A stretch of DNA of 60,000 nt from Owenia fusiformis (Eukaryota > Annelida > Polychaeta > Sabellida > Oweniidae): contig CAIIXF020000001.1 of assembly GCA_903813345.2 (NCBI GenBank), positions 53,587,885 through 53,647,884 on the forward strand, read 5' to 3'. Numbering within the stretch: position 1 is the stretch's first letter; each line of letters opens with the position of its first letter. The notes under the pieces are model-generated. The model was given only the letters and a program-made list of their open reading frames with translations. It was not told the DNA's origin and did not search any database. Both the position numbers and the translations under genes were made by a program. This document shows, piece after piece, positions 15,423 to 26,086 of this stretch.

Positions 15423-17402
15423 GATTTAAAGCTATGATATACTTGTAGCACCAGACAAGGTACAGTGTTTTCCATAATTTATAATATAAGGTTTCCATTC
15501 AGCAATTCTTTCCTAAGCTCTAGAAAAAGCACCGAGAGATCAGTATAATCGACAAAATTAATTTCAGCAGCCTACTTTATAATTTACAAATGCCCAAAAT
15601 ATATGTACATCATTAAAAGGGTAAACAATATCCCTATCACATACACCCTGTACAATTAGGTAATACTTGGAAAAAGCAAGTTTATTCATATTTGATACTT
15701 TACATTTTGTGCTTCGTTTCTATGGTGAAAATGGGTATTTCTTGAAGAACTATGTTATACTGTGACTATAAAAATACATATAATTTAATAATATAATATG
15801 TTTTTGTGCAAACTCTGATTTGTTTATAAAACAAATAAAGAGGTGGTATTGTAGAAGCTTGTAGGAAATGTTCATCATTAAATGTGTCATAAACATTACA
15901 GTATATGTATGATTTCAGCTAACTACTTCTGTATAGAAACAAGGATGTTAGGTTGTGATTTTTGCACTTAAGTTCTATGTTAAACCTAAGTAACACACAA
16001 TTATTGAAGTAAAGAAACCCAAAAATCATCTATGTGTAAATATTGAGAGGTGGAAATTATTCACTGAAATCATGATTGTGAGCTTCAATTCAATCTACAT
16101 GTACACAATTAAAGCAAAAGCAATCAATCAATCAATGAATAACTCTCTCATATACGTAACTCAGACCCAAAATGAAAACCAATGGAACACCCTAAAAGAT
16201 TGAGGATGCAACTTCCCCAGTTCCCCCCCCCAAAAAAATAAAAATTAATAAAAAGTCTTGGATGATTCTTCATCCTTGCAGTCTCGTATCATTCTCAGTC
16301 TTATTCTAATCACAGATTGAGAGGATGGAAGGGGGTTCAGAGGCTGGATGCAAAACTACTATCATAAGTACAGTGTACTGTAAATATACTATTGAAATTA
16401 TCTTATAGGCCATATCGTGACCAATAAATAAGCATGACAAATATAAATATGTACACTCGATGTATAAATTTCATATCGTAATTTCTTGACATGTAATACT
16501 CCATAATAGCATAGCGGAATGGTTGTAATAAAAATATATAAATTCATCTTGTGGAATGTTGGGATTCTCATCATTTTAATCTAAAATTTTAGTCCAAAGT
16601 CTACCAAAATTTTCAAAATGGGCCAAAATGTTGAGCTCCCTTTTTTTTAGTAAAATTCCCCCACCCGTGATAAAGGAAAAAAGTTTAATCACAGTGACTA
16701 TTCTGATACGTATTCATCTACTTTAACAATGGGGATTCAAGAAGGAGATAAGCAAGGAGAGGCTTGTTTATTTGCTAAGGTTTAGTCAGTAAATGTAAAA
16801 CATCTACTTATGTATAAATTCCATACATGGTCTACATATTTCAGTTTTGCACAAAGAGGAGACAATATGAACCTAGATTATTAGTTGATGGTAAATAATT
16901 TTGTACTCTGTAAGAAAAATCCAGTATAGACCTACTTTAATTTTAAAAAATGTAGATCACAGATTTTTCTACTTTTTTATTTGTCTAGAATATTCACTTA
17001 CCTTCGACTGATAATCTAGGTACATTTGTGCACGTTTTGAGCAAAACTGGAAATTGTTGACCATGTAAATGTATGGAATGAGTTATGTGAACATAGGGAA
17101 CTACCTTAAAGTTAAATCCTTTCAATATCTGCTTTAAAAAGATGCATAGTACATGGATACTTTACTCTTACATACCAGACCAGTATACTGTGTATAGATT
17201 TAACATTATAAATCTCCTTATGATTACTATTTTTGCTTCATATAGGGAAATAATGCATATAAATTGTACTGTTTCATATAGCAAAATGATGGTACAGCAA
17301 AACCTGCCTATGTGAACAAAACACCTCACTATGGAATGAACACCTTTAGGCTTAAAATGTGGATATTCTTCATGCAGAATAACTTTATGAAAATACCTTC
17401 CA
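15423..17402. other. non-coding, nothing recognised
   Basis: AT-rich intergenic DNA. There is a CAAT simple repeat near 16125 and C/A runs near 16225. No coding exons, RNA genes or paired repeats could be identified. Confidence 0.5.
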
Positions 17403-17407
17403 GTATG

Positions 17408-17589
17408 CATGGGCGTAGCGCCCAGCATGCTGGGTACGCACAGGCGTACCAGATGGTTGCAACTGGCGCTCCAAATACAACCAAATTTCACAGGGGATAA
17501 CCCCACCCCCTGAATGCTTGTGTTTTGGCTTCGCTCAACTCTTGCTCCCATGGTGGCATACTACTTAGAAAAGTAGCACTACGCCAATG
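17408..17589. mobile_element. 182-bp MITE with GTATG 5-bp target duplication
   Basis: The left terminus CATGGGCGTAGCGCC and the right terminus, as reverse complement CATTGGCGTAGTGCT, agree at 12 of 15 positions, with GTATG directly outside on both sides (17403-17407 and 17590-17594). The centre is more GC-rich than the flanks and contains the palindrome CCCAGCATGCTGGG. Superfamily not assigned. Confidence 0.55.
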
Positions 17590-17756
17590 GTATGAACATT
17601 TAGATGATTCAAATAGTATTTACCTTGTACAGGTTTAATTGTGTTTCATTTCAAGTATGAAATAATATACATGTACACGACACATTAAATTAGAGATGGC
17701 ATAGAACACAATTGGGTTCAGATTATTTCTATACATCATACATGTTATATTTATAA

Positions 17757-18909
17757 ACCAGAACAACGGCAACGCCAAAGCGTAGCGAATCCCATCGAAC
17801 AGAAATGGCTGGCATTTTTACAAACGAATAGCAAATATCATAAAACAACACACCAGAAAGGCCACCATTTTCAAAATGGTTGCTCACTATTCAAGTGGTC
17901 ATCAGAAGAAACAATATGCTTTTAAGTAGCCACCTCTAAAATTTTTGAAAAATCGCACACGTACTTGTAAAATAACACACATAAAAATGGTGGCCATTTT
18001 TCAAAATTTTATTTTCCAAAGTTTTATTAGACAATGTGCCATGCTTAAAGTATTCACATATCAAATATGAACAAAATCGCTCCACTACTTTTTGAGTTAT
18101 AGTAAAATACGTTAAAATGGTGGCCATTTTTCAAAATGGCCACTGTCTACCAAAAGTGTCATTAGAAATAGACAGTATGCCATGCTTAAAGTATTCACAT
18201 ACCAAATATGAACAAAATCACTCCACTACTTTTCGAGTTATAGTAAAATACATTAAAATGATGGCCATTTTTCAAAATGGCCGCCTTCTACCAAAAGTGT
18301 CATAGGACAGTGTGCCATGCTTATAGTATTCACATACCAAATATGAACAAAATCGCTCCACTACTTTTCGAGTTATAGTAAAATATGTTAAAATGGCGGC
18401 CATTTTTCAAAATGGCCACCTTCTACCAAAAGTGTCTTTAGACAGTGTGCAATGCTTATAGTATTCACATACCAAATATGAACAAAATCGCTCCACTATT
18501 TTTTGAGTTATAGCAAAAAATAAAGGCTGCCATTTTTCAAGATGGCTGCCATGTGCTTCTTTAATATCTACATTTGTAGCATTATTAATGTCCTTTATAA
18601 TTTTTTTACATTTAAAACATATTGCTATTACAGTTTTACATATTACACCTAAATTACTGTAAAATCGGCACTAAAATGGCCGCCATTTTGAAATGAGCGG
18701 CCATTTTGAGAATCGGCTTTCGAGCAGAACTTCTACCCCCATAGGGTATATGTGTACAAAATATGAACAAAATCGGGCCAACAGTATTTGAGTTATTGCC
18801 CGGACGGACAGACGGACGGACGTACGTACGGACGTACGTACGTACGGACGGACGGACGGACGGAAGGAGGCTTCCCTATATCCCTCCGAACTTCGTTCGA
18901 TGGGATAAT
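17757..18909 (+). mobile_element. HINE-like element A, copy A1 (tandem units, GGAC microsatellite, 3' hairpin)
   Basis: The 5' region carries ATCCCATCGAAC at 17789-17800. The body holds several 100-150-bp units, each with AAAATGG(C/T)GGCCATTTT and the phrase AAATATGAACAAAATCGC. A GGAC/GTAC tetranucleotide tract follows at about 18801-18865. The 3' end is a hairpin at 18880-18906, whose second arm is the exact inverse of the 5' ATCCCATCGAAC. Short subterminal inverted repeats, central tandem repeats, a microsatellite and a 3' hairpin are the published hallmarks of Helentron-associated elements (HINEs), and pearl-type elements of bivalves look similar. No Rep/helicase is encoded. Copy A2 is at 26105-27537. 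Confidence 0.75.
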
Positions 18910-18985
18910 TACATTTTTCCTGTAAAATCAGATGGAACAGATAATTCTGTCCCTTGCCAGGCCTACCTTAAAAGCTTCAATTCAT

Positions 18986-18991
18986 TTTATT
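18986..18991 (-). terminator. candidate polyadenylation signal of the SLC35C1-like gene
   Basis: TTTATT on + is AATAAA on the minus strand, about 90 nt downstream of the stop codon of the minus-strand gene. A good position for a short 3'UTR, but no transcript evidence is available. Confidence 0.45.
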
Positions 18992-19082
18992 ATCAATTTT
19001 GTTATGGCCACATTACAATTAAATATGGAATGTTTGGAAACTGACTTTATATATTTAGCATTAGAATGAACTCTTCAGAATC

Positions 19083-20120
19083 TTAAACAACGTGTTTACC
19101 ACCAGTTCCATTTGCTGTCTCTTTAGCTCTGTTTTCTCGCTCCTTTTTTTCGTCCATAATTTTAACCAAAACATATGCAAATGCTCCACTTACGACTAGG
19201 AAGTTGCTGAACCACCATAGCGGTTTCTTATACTGGCTGTAATAGACAACTGCCATTATGGTCTGGATTACTGCCTTCGTATTGGCACTAATGTGATGCG
19301 TCACAGGGGATGTGACTTGGATTTGTATTGCGCTGATCCACGCAATAAGACAACTCAGGCCCCCTGTAGAGATCAGAAACAGCCAAAAGTAAATGTCATA
19401 TATCTTATTACTTGTGAAGACATTGTACGCTTGATTGCTAGCTATGATTACAGGCAAGAATAGCACGGCTGAATTAACATTCATATAAAGCATCATCTTC
19501 AGGGAGCTATTGTCCACAAGTTCAAAATTCTGTTTTTGGTATATTCCAACTAATGCTACAAATACACTAGTAGTCACTCCAAACATTACACCAACGACGG
19601 AAAATTCACCGGCTAGTTTTTCCTGATCAACTCCAAGGAAAAATCCTGATGCGACGACTAGGCAGCACACTACAGCTTTCCACGTGACTTTTTTCTTGAG
19701 TATTATGGTGGTGAACAAGGCGGTGAATATAAGAGTCAATGACCGCGCTACTTGATAAAATGCAACTCCAACAAACTTCAAACAGAGATTGTTAAAACTG
19801 AGCATCCCTACAAACAGGGTCGTTAAAATTACCATTCCTCTGGATAAGCAAATAGACGGTGATATAACAGGTGGCTTATAGTCTGTCCTTATCAATGCAA
19901 ATAATCTTGTTCCTCCTAAAACCAACATAACGCATACACAGCATTGGACCCATGCAACGAATATGGACATATCCACATCGGAGTCCTTCGTGCCAACCAA
20001 GTATTTATTCGCAAACACCATTGATATAGACACGAACCAGTACGTGAGAACCACACACACAATTTTAAATATGCTCGTCCTTGGCTCGGCCATTGTGATT
20101 TCTTCAGACTTTTGTGACAT
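19083..20120 (-). CDS. SLC35C1: SLC35C1-like GDP-fucose transporter, intronless
   Basis: A 345-residue, single-exon reading frame of about ten hydrophobic segments, typical of the drug/metabolite-transporter nucleotide-sugar carriers of the Golgi. It aligns with SLC35C1, which exchanges GDP-fucose for GMP so that fucosyltransferases can work. Matching segments include YWFVSISMVFANKYL near the N-terminus, FNNLCLKFVGVAFYQVARSL at about 108-127 and SPVTHHISANTKAVIQT near 275-290. The C-terminal tail is polar (KKERENRAKE). Length is close to human SLC35C1 (about 364). Two positions differ from the vertebrate form: FYNVGRSL is FYQVARSL and SGTAKA is SANTKA, so it may be a diverged paralogue. The start is the most upstream Met; the Met at codon 10 (MAEPRT) is also possible. 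Lack of introns may mean a retrocopy, but the frame is fully open. Human SLC35E2, near CDK11, is a different subfamily. Confidence 0.9.
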   Translation of the reverse strand: MSQKSEEITMAEPRTSIFKIVCVVLTYWFVSISMVFANKYLVGTKDSDVDMSIFVAWVQCCVCVMLVLGGTRLFALIRTDYKPPVISPSICLSRGMVILTTLFVGMLSFNNLCLKFVGVAFYQVARSLTLIFTALFTTIILKKKVTWKAVVCCLVVASGFFLGVDQEKLAGEFSVVGVMFGVTTSVFVALVGIYQKQNFELVDNSSLKMMLYMNVNSAVLFLPVIIASNQAYNVFTSNKIYDIYFWLFLISTGGLSCLIAWISAIQIQVTSPVTHHISANTKAVIQTIMAVVYYSQYKKPLWWFSNFLVVSGAFAYVLVKIMDEKKERENRAKETANGTGGKHVV

Positions 20121-22397
20121 CGAAGCTGGTATATGATTATGCTGCTGATGATTAACTTTTATTGATAATCAGTGTAATCATATTTTTGTTAAATAAACTT
20201 TGTTGTGCTATGATATATCAGGAAGGTCTGTGCATTTCATCTGCAAGTAAATCAAATAAAATATAAAGCATACATAATTTAAACATAAATTTGTATTTTA
20301 TGTGACACAGGTGCATATGGGGATAGTCAGATAATCAGTTTCTAAATGTCAAAATCAAACTCATAGACCCTGGAAGCATGTGTAAAAGACCAGAAATCTA
20401 TGACCTTATTTACCAGGAATGAACCTACATTGTTTTGCGTTATGAAACGTACTGGTTTCACTGATTCATTTAGGCTGTTTACTAATGCTTCTGTACCATG
20501 TGTACCAGCATATGAACTTTTATCACCAATGGGCTCTGAAATTTCCGTTCATCCCAGGAAAATTGTGGTCTTATTTAAACAACTTACTCCATGCCATTGG
20601 GAAATAAAAAACTTAAGTCTCAAATCAAACAAGATATGTGTCAAATGAAAGTGATTTATCCTTTTACGATCAAATATATTTCTAATTTGCAATGGGGTTT
20701 TACAATCAATATTTTATTATGAAGTATATTTTTAAGAAATGAAGGAATGTAAGCTTTTATGATTTTACAATATTCCAACATTTTATTATTTTACTGAAAT
20801 GTGTTTTAGACAAATACCAACTTGACATTAACAGATATAACATTTATTTGTGGTATATTATATTTTGGAATATAAGTGAATAAACAAATTGTTTTACTGA
20901 AGTTGAATTTTACTGAGATGTCACCCACTTGAATTGGCTATGGGTATTGCATTTGAGCAAATATTTTCAAAAAAACACACAGTAGAACTAATACTAAAAA
21001 CTGCTTTAGTTTGAAGGCCTTTTTAATGTGGCGGATTGATAAATCCCCAGGACCTTCAGTCTCATTTAGAATTCTTTCAATATTTTGATTGTATCCCCAT
21101 TTTTTACATTTTAGCTTATATATGAAGGTATTTAACCCTGGGGGTTTCACTCCAATACACCTCTTAATACCCATGTGCCGCGCCAAAGACCCCCTTTTAG
21201 GGCATTTTTTCCATGTCAATTTCCTCTCAAGATTGAAAGTTCCCAAGTATTCTTCCTCTCAGACTTATCATAAAATAAAGTAATATTGGTATATTTAACT
21301 ACAAAATCTACTTGTTGGGTGATTTGTCCCAAGTGATTTAACCGATTTATTAGAATTTTTTAGAAAAACTGATTTTTGACTTAAAAAAGGCTCTCTCTTC
21401 GACAAATTTTTCATGTCTTTTTTCTCTCACATTGGCCAGGTTCAGCCAAAATCTCCCGTGCTGCACATACCTACCCAAATCATTTAGAGTGAACCCCCCC
21501 CCCCCCGGTATTTAACCTCCTTGTTCCAATATCCATATTTTACTGATGAGTCAATCCAGCAAATTTAAATAGCAGCCGAATTAATTAAGGATTTAAGCCC
21601 AGGACTTAGTGCAATGTATGCTGAATCAATCTATCGAAGGTGTTGTTTAAAATCTTTTGATATAGAATTGACTGAGCAAAAAGTAGATGAATGGCACATA
21701 AATGTTAATATTTAGTCAAATTATTAAATAAAATATAAATTGACTTATCAAAAGGACCAAAACGAAATAGCAAGATATCGAATATCCGCCTAATTTGGTC
21801 AATATCAATGAACAAGTCATTTTTACAAGATTTTCACACTTCATTTTTGAACTCAGAAACTGCTCATTCGCAGGTAATGAACCAGTACATATAATGCCAA
21901 TCATGCTTCTGAACAAAATTCGTTAGAAGGCTGTCATGATCCAATGCAAAGTTATTGAAAAAGGCGTGAACATCCCGCACTTAGAATGATCGCTTTTCCA
22001 TTATAATATACTAGTATAGCTTTTAATATATTTTAACAAAGAGGCTTCTAATAATTATCCTAGATAGTTTAAATACAGATCAAATAAGTATACCACATGT
22101 CTTCCTTTTCAGAGAAACACTTATAAACACTTATAACTGTGGTACAGTTAGGGTGTTTTATTTTTTGATTTTTTCTGATCAAGCTGCTCTGATAATTGTT
22201 GTATTAAAATATCACACATAGATTGGAATACAGTTGAGCTGTTAAATCTGTCATCTTTTGCTTGAAGCCACAATAGAACAAGGCATTAAGTGACAAAATG
22301 TCACCACCTGCAAATGGTTAAAAAACAATATTGTTACACTGATGTTCACACCATTTGCCACTGAAACTGAAACATTTGCGATCTAGTTTGATAACCT
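20121..22397. other. non-coding, 5' flank of SLC35C1-like gene and intergenic DNA
   Basis: The first hundred bases or so should contain the 5'UTR and promoter of the minus-strand transporter; no TATA box stands out. Further right there is a poly-C run at about 21487-21505. Open frames at 20400-20648 and 20938-21283 have no recognisable protein similarity and overlap each other on opposite strands. No gene supported. Confidence 0.45.
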
Positions 22398-22410
22398 TGA
22401 CCTTTGACCT
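22398..22410. promoter_or_regulatory. perfect DR1 nuclear-receptor-type site
   Basis: TGACCTTTGACCT is, on the minus strand, AGGTCAAAGGTCA: two perfect half sites with one-base spacing, the consensus for RXR/HNF4-type receptors. An adjacent third half site (TGACC) overlaps it. Chance occurrence is possible; no promoter was recognised beside it. Confidence 0.3.
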
Positions 22411-23133
22411 TGAAAATTAGAGATTATCTTTAATAAAGTAAGATGTGACCTTGCTTTTAAATCTCACTTACACAAACATAACTTTACAAATGTGGAGACT
22501 CCTGTATGTCTGTATGTCACTCAATGTGGCTACAAAATGTGGGGACCAAAAATAACTGAGTCATATTTTTGGCACATTTTCTTGAATATTGACATTTAAT
22601 GTCCCAAAATCTCCAAAACTGCAGAAAATTACACCCCATGTCTCCAAGGCTTCATACCAGCATATGTATGATGCATTTTTTTAGGAGTTTGAGGCCCACA
22701 TTTGGCTGAAATGAAGTTGGGGCAATCTTCGCTACAGTTTGGACCATAAATATATAAAGTTTCATTGAAAAACTGGTATATACGGCTGTTTAAATATGGG
22801 TGCACAAAATGTTTACCATAAAAATAATATCAAACTTTATTATGAAGTGAAATTTAGTACATGGAACATATGGCAGGAAAGCATTTGGAGCAAGACATTG
22901 ACAAAATGTTTGCAATTGATATATGCATATCTGGAAAACAATGGGTTGTTCATTATATCAACTTCAAAATGACAGTTTAATATATGAAAATGAATAGGTT
23001 GATCCTGTGGCTGACAGCCAATAGTTGCACTTGTGAAAACAAGCTAAGATTACAATTTTAATGTTTCCTTTGTCATTACAAATCCATTTAAAGTTCATTA
23101 CAAGTAGTATAGTTTAAATGGGGATTTTTTGTT
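22411..23133. other. non-coding, nothing recognised
   Basis: AT-rich sequence without an identifiable gene. Confidence 0.45.
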
Positions 23134-23307
23134 ATCCAATCAAATGAAGTTCGGAGGGATATAGGGAATGACTCCGTCCGTCTGTTCGTCCATACATCCA
23201 TCCATCCATCCATACGTCTGTCTGGGTGAAAACTCAAATACTGTTGGGGCGATTTTGTTCATATTTTGTACACATGTGCCTTATGGGAGTACAAGTTCTG
23301 CTCGAAA
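23134..23307 (-). mobile_element. 3' fragment of HINE-like family A
   Basis: Read on the minus strand it gives the family-A tail: the sequence around GAGCAGAACTTGTACTCCC, ACAAAATATGAACAAAATCG, a GGAC-type tetranucleotide tract, TCCCTATATCCCTCCGAAC and a mutated terminal hairpin (23134-23160). The tandem units are absent. Confidence 0.75.
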
Positions 23308-23496
23308 GCAAGGAGGATTGGACGCAAGAGTTCCAACTCAATATTCTTTAATTTCCAAGAAATACGATATTGCTGATCATGCATGTAAATTTTACGGCTG
23401 CAGGGAGAATTAACGATATTCTCCAACAAAGCTGGCATCATTATTGTCTGACATTTACCTGGCTATAAATTCACAGTCAGCATTCAAAATATTGAT

Positions 23497-23665
23497 ACTA
23501 GACAAAAGCAGCGACAAAGCGCAGCAAATCCAATCGAACAGTCATGGCTGGCATTTGTACAAACAAAGTATATTATAGCAAAAATGGCAGCCATTTTTCA
23601 ATATGACCACCTTCTACCACAAGTATCATTAGACAGTGTGCCATGCTTATTCACCTTTCCCCAAA
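23497..23665 (+). mobile_element. 5' fragment of HINE-like family A
   Basis: Starts in the family-A 5' region (AGCAAATCCAATCGAACAG, then ATGGCTGGCATTTGTAC) and covers one AAAATGGCAGCCATTTTTCA unit before breaking off near CATGCTTATT. It is more diverged than copies A1 and A2. Confidence 0.7.
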
Positions 23666-23702
23666 GTCAGCTCATGAATATTATAATTAGCAAACCTTAA
23701 AT

Positions 23703-23739
23703 CTCTGACGTCAGAGTAGGGCAGATTTTCGCGGGAAAA
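23703..23739. promoter_or_regulatory. CRE palindrome and E2F-type site side by side
   Basis: A perfect 14-bp palindrome, CTCTGACGTCAGAG (23703-23716), with a CRE core is followed ten bases later by TTTTCGCGGGAAAA (23726-23739), a near-symmetrical E2F-type site. No gene start was identified beside it, so function is open. Confidence 0.35.
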
Positions 23740-24024
23740 TCTTAACACATTAGAAGTCAATGTGAATCGTGTCGGAAACGGGTTAATTTTGTTGTCAAAT
23801 TATGATGAGTAGTAATAATATTAATGATAAATGTCATGGAATTTAATAATTATACTCACGTCTATATTCCTCCTTCTTGTTATATTGTTCTGGGGAATCA
23901 AATGAACAGAGAAATATTGATGTGAAGAGTCCAATGTTTCCTATACATTTTCAAATTACGCCGACTGTACAAAACCCCATGTTTAGTTCTTGACTGTCAA
24001 AATGTCAACATCCCATGGTAATCT

Positions 24025-24541
24025 TAAAGCAGATGTGAAATGGTATTTTATACCTAAAGGAATCAATATATAATTTTTTGATAAATGTATTTGGACATGT
24101 TTTCTCATCAGTATCGTGAAAATTATTTCACTCTAACGATCGTTTTAGCTGCTTAATAAGCAATATTCGAATAGGTTGTGACGCTATTGGCCCCCAAGTG
24201 ATCTCTCACTGGTACCCAGGTGGCCCGTTTTGGTGCATTAAATAATGACGTCATAATGACAAGATCTTTTGTTATTTGTTTACACAACAATCATATGGTT
24301 GCCTTGATGTCGTGATTACCTAGGAACCAATGAACCAAAACTATATATTATGTATGACGTTTCTAATCACGTGGGGGCCAATCTAATTGATCAGTTAATT
24401 TTATTTCGTTATTAATGACCATTAACAGTTGTCTAACATTTCTTTTACAATGGCGATCGCAAGAACTTTACGTTGGGCTTACAATGAAGAAAACCGCATT
24501 TTTCTGCAAGTTGAGAAAACCTATTTCAGTTGTCCTTTAAG
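24025..24541 (+). repeat. dispersed repeat R1, copy 2
   Basis: Parallel to 1238-1733 from TTAAAGCAGAT to GTTGTCCTTTAA. Its inverted arms are at 24186-24202 (one mismatch) and 24366-24382. The shared ORF starts at 24450 (MAIARTLRWAYNEENRIF) and, because of a four-base deletion relative to copy 1, continues in another frame to 24680. Over the first 18 codons most of the differences between the two copies are synonymous (GCT/GCG, CTG/TTA), which hints that the frame was once under protein-level selection. Confidence 0.7.
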
Positions 24542-24680
24542 TTCGTGTAATATTTTCTCATGGGGTGAAGAAGGGGGTACAGCTAAGACGCTTAACCTTG
24601 AAGAAAAAGTATTCGACTCTCAAATCTGGGCCAATGTTGCATTACTTTCACTTACGTGCAGCCACCTATTATACACATGA
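24450..24680 (+). pseudogene. unknown ORF carried by repeat R1 (probably broken)
   Basis: 76 codons beginning MAIARTLRWAYN. I do not recognise the protein. The N-terminal part is shared with the ORF at 1633-1731; the remainder (LEEKVFDSQIWANVALL...) has no counterpart there because of a frameshifting four-base difference. A fragment of a transposon-encoded protein is the likeliest reading, without proof. Confidence 0.35.
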
Positions 24681-25084
24681 CAACGTTATTTTTATGTCTG
24701 CCGAAGAATTTGACAATGGTTACATGAGTGATGACTAGTGAGTGATGATAAGGCCATTCGTGTATGCTTTGAGGCAATGTACCAGAGTTGCTTGTTTTAC
24801 ACAAGATCGTCTATTTGAAGAGACTTATCTCTTGAAAGGCACATGGGCGTTCTTTTAAATATCAAACTTTTTAGAGAACTTTTAGGATATGTTTGGACAT
24901 AAACCTACAAGAGAGAAACTCCAGCAATTCAAGTCCGTAGTCGGGACTTACCTGCGGGAGCGGTTTTACCAAGGTGGAGCTTTTTGACAGTTTTCGGCAA
25001 AAAATCATGCGAAAAGTGCTCAGAATGGTGAAAAACTGCATGATTTTGAAAGAATTTCTGGCTGGGAGGGGGGGGTGCTCCTTC

Positions 25085-25548
25085 AGCTTACCATTTTGAA
25101 AAATGGCCACCATTTGTACATTTTTTTATTTTATCTCGAAAAGTAGTGGAGTGATTTTGTTCATATTTGATATGTGAATACTATAAGCATGGCACATTGT
25201 CTAATAACACTGGGGAGTATAGGTGGCCATTTTGAAAAAATAACGTGTGTTATTTTACATTTTTTACTATAACTCAAAAAGTAATAGAGTGATTTTGTTC
25301 ATATTTAATATGTTTTATTTTATAAAAAATGGCCGGCATTTACATGTACTTGTGTGCGATTGTTTTGAAATTTTGCATGTGCTTACTTAAAAGCATATTA
25401 CATTTTCTGATGACAATTTGGCTAGTGAGCAACCATTTTGAAAATGGTGGCCTTTCTTACGATATTTTCTATATATTTCGTTTGTGAAAATGCCAGCCAT
25501 TGCTGTTCAATGGGATTTGCTACTGGGCGTTGCTCTTGTCTAGATTGT
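25085..25548 (-). mobile_element. 5' half of HINE-like family A, reversed
   Basis: On the minus strand it reads from the 5' start (TAGACAAGAGCAACGCCC, AGCAAATCCCATTGAACAGC, ATGGCTGGCATTTTCAC) into tandem units with AAATATGAACAAAATCAC and GGCCACCATTTTTCAAAATGG-like phrases. It lacks the microsatellite and hairpin end. The segment to its left (about 24985-25065) shares AAAATCATGCAGTTTTTCAC and the next ten bases with 48277-48310. Confidence 0.7.
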
Positions 25549-26084
25549 TTTCTGAAAACGCCAGTGACATTGTCTATGGCATTGTCTATTAATCAAATAT
25601 AAAACTTTGAATGGCCTAAGTGTTTTTAAGTAGGGAATATAAGCTGCTATAAGAAATTATTCCGTAATTCTTCGAGTGTCATGTCATTAATACATATGTT
25701 GTTTTCTATGTTAGGTATATCAGAACATATTGAAAGAGGATTTCTTTAGATTAATTGTAGGTTTCAAATATAGGAACTGCAAATTAAATTAAATTTAAAA
25801 TTAGGTGCCAATATGGACATTTGATTTAAATCATTTCACCCAAATGTCAACTGGCATTTATTAAAAAAGAGTCATTAACTCTTTAAAATATGAGATTTTC
25901 GAAGGAACTTTAATAAGAGCTGAACTTCTGGTAGCTTACACGGAAGTCACTGCAGATTTGAAATGCTACTTCGTAAATTTCTTTCCAAACCCCCATTCTG
26001 ATTTCTCGCTAGAAAATTTGAAGATATCACATAAGCAGCTGAATTCAGTATCTGAGTTTTAGCCATTATAAAAATCTGGTGACT
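25549..26084. other. non-coding, nothing recognised
   Basis: AT-rich DNA between a family-A fragment and a mariner-type element. No coding region supported. Confidence 0.4.
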
Positions 26085-26086
26085 TA

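Noticed and set aside
15640-15655. ACACCCTGTAC as a mariner right end
   Set aside because: No matching left end with similar internal sequence; the 14995-15420 pairing fits better.
17168-17551. 127-codon open frame on the minus strand
   Set aside because: Runs through the 182-bp MITE and flanking AT-rich DNA; no recognisable domain or splice context.
18763-19044. 93-codon frame rich in RTDGRTY repeats (also 27397-27612 and 4204-4431)
   Set aside because: Produced by reading through the GGAC tetranucleotide microsatellites of HINE-like elements.
19083-20120. Identity as SLC35E2, the human neighbour of CDK11
   Set aside because: Sequence matches SLC35C1 (FNNLCLKFVGVAFY, SPVTHHIS), not the TPT-type SLC35E2.
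21480-21510. Poly-C run
   Set aside because: Simple homopolymer, no structural or coding meaning visible.
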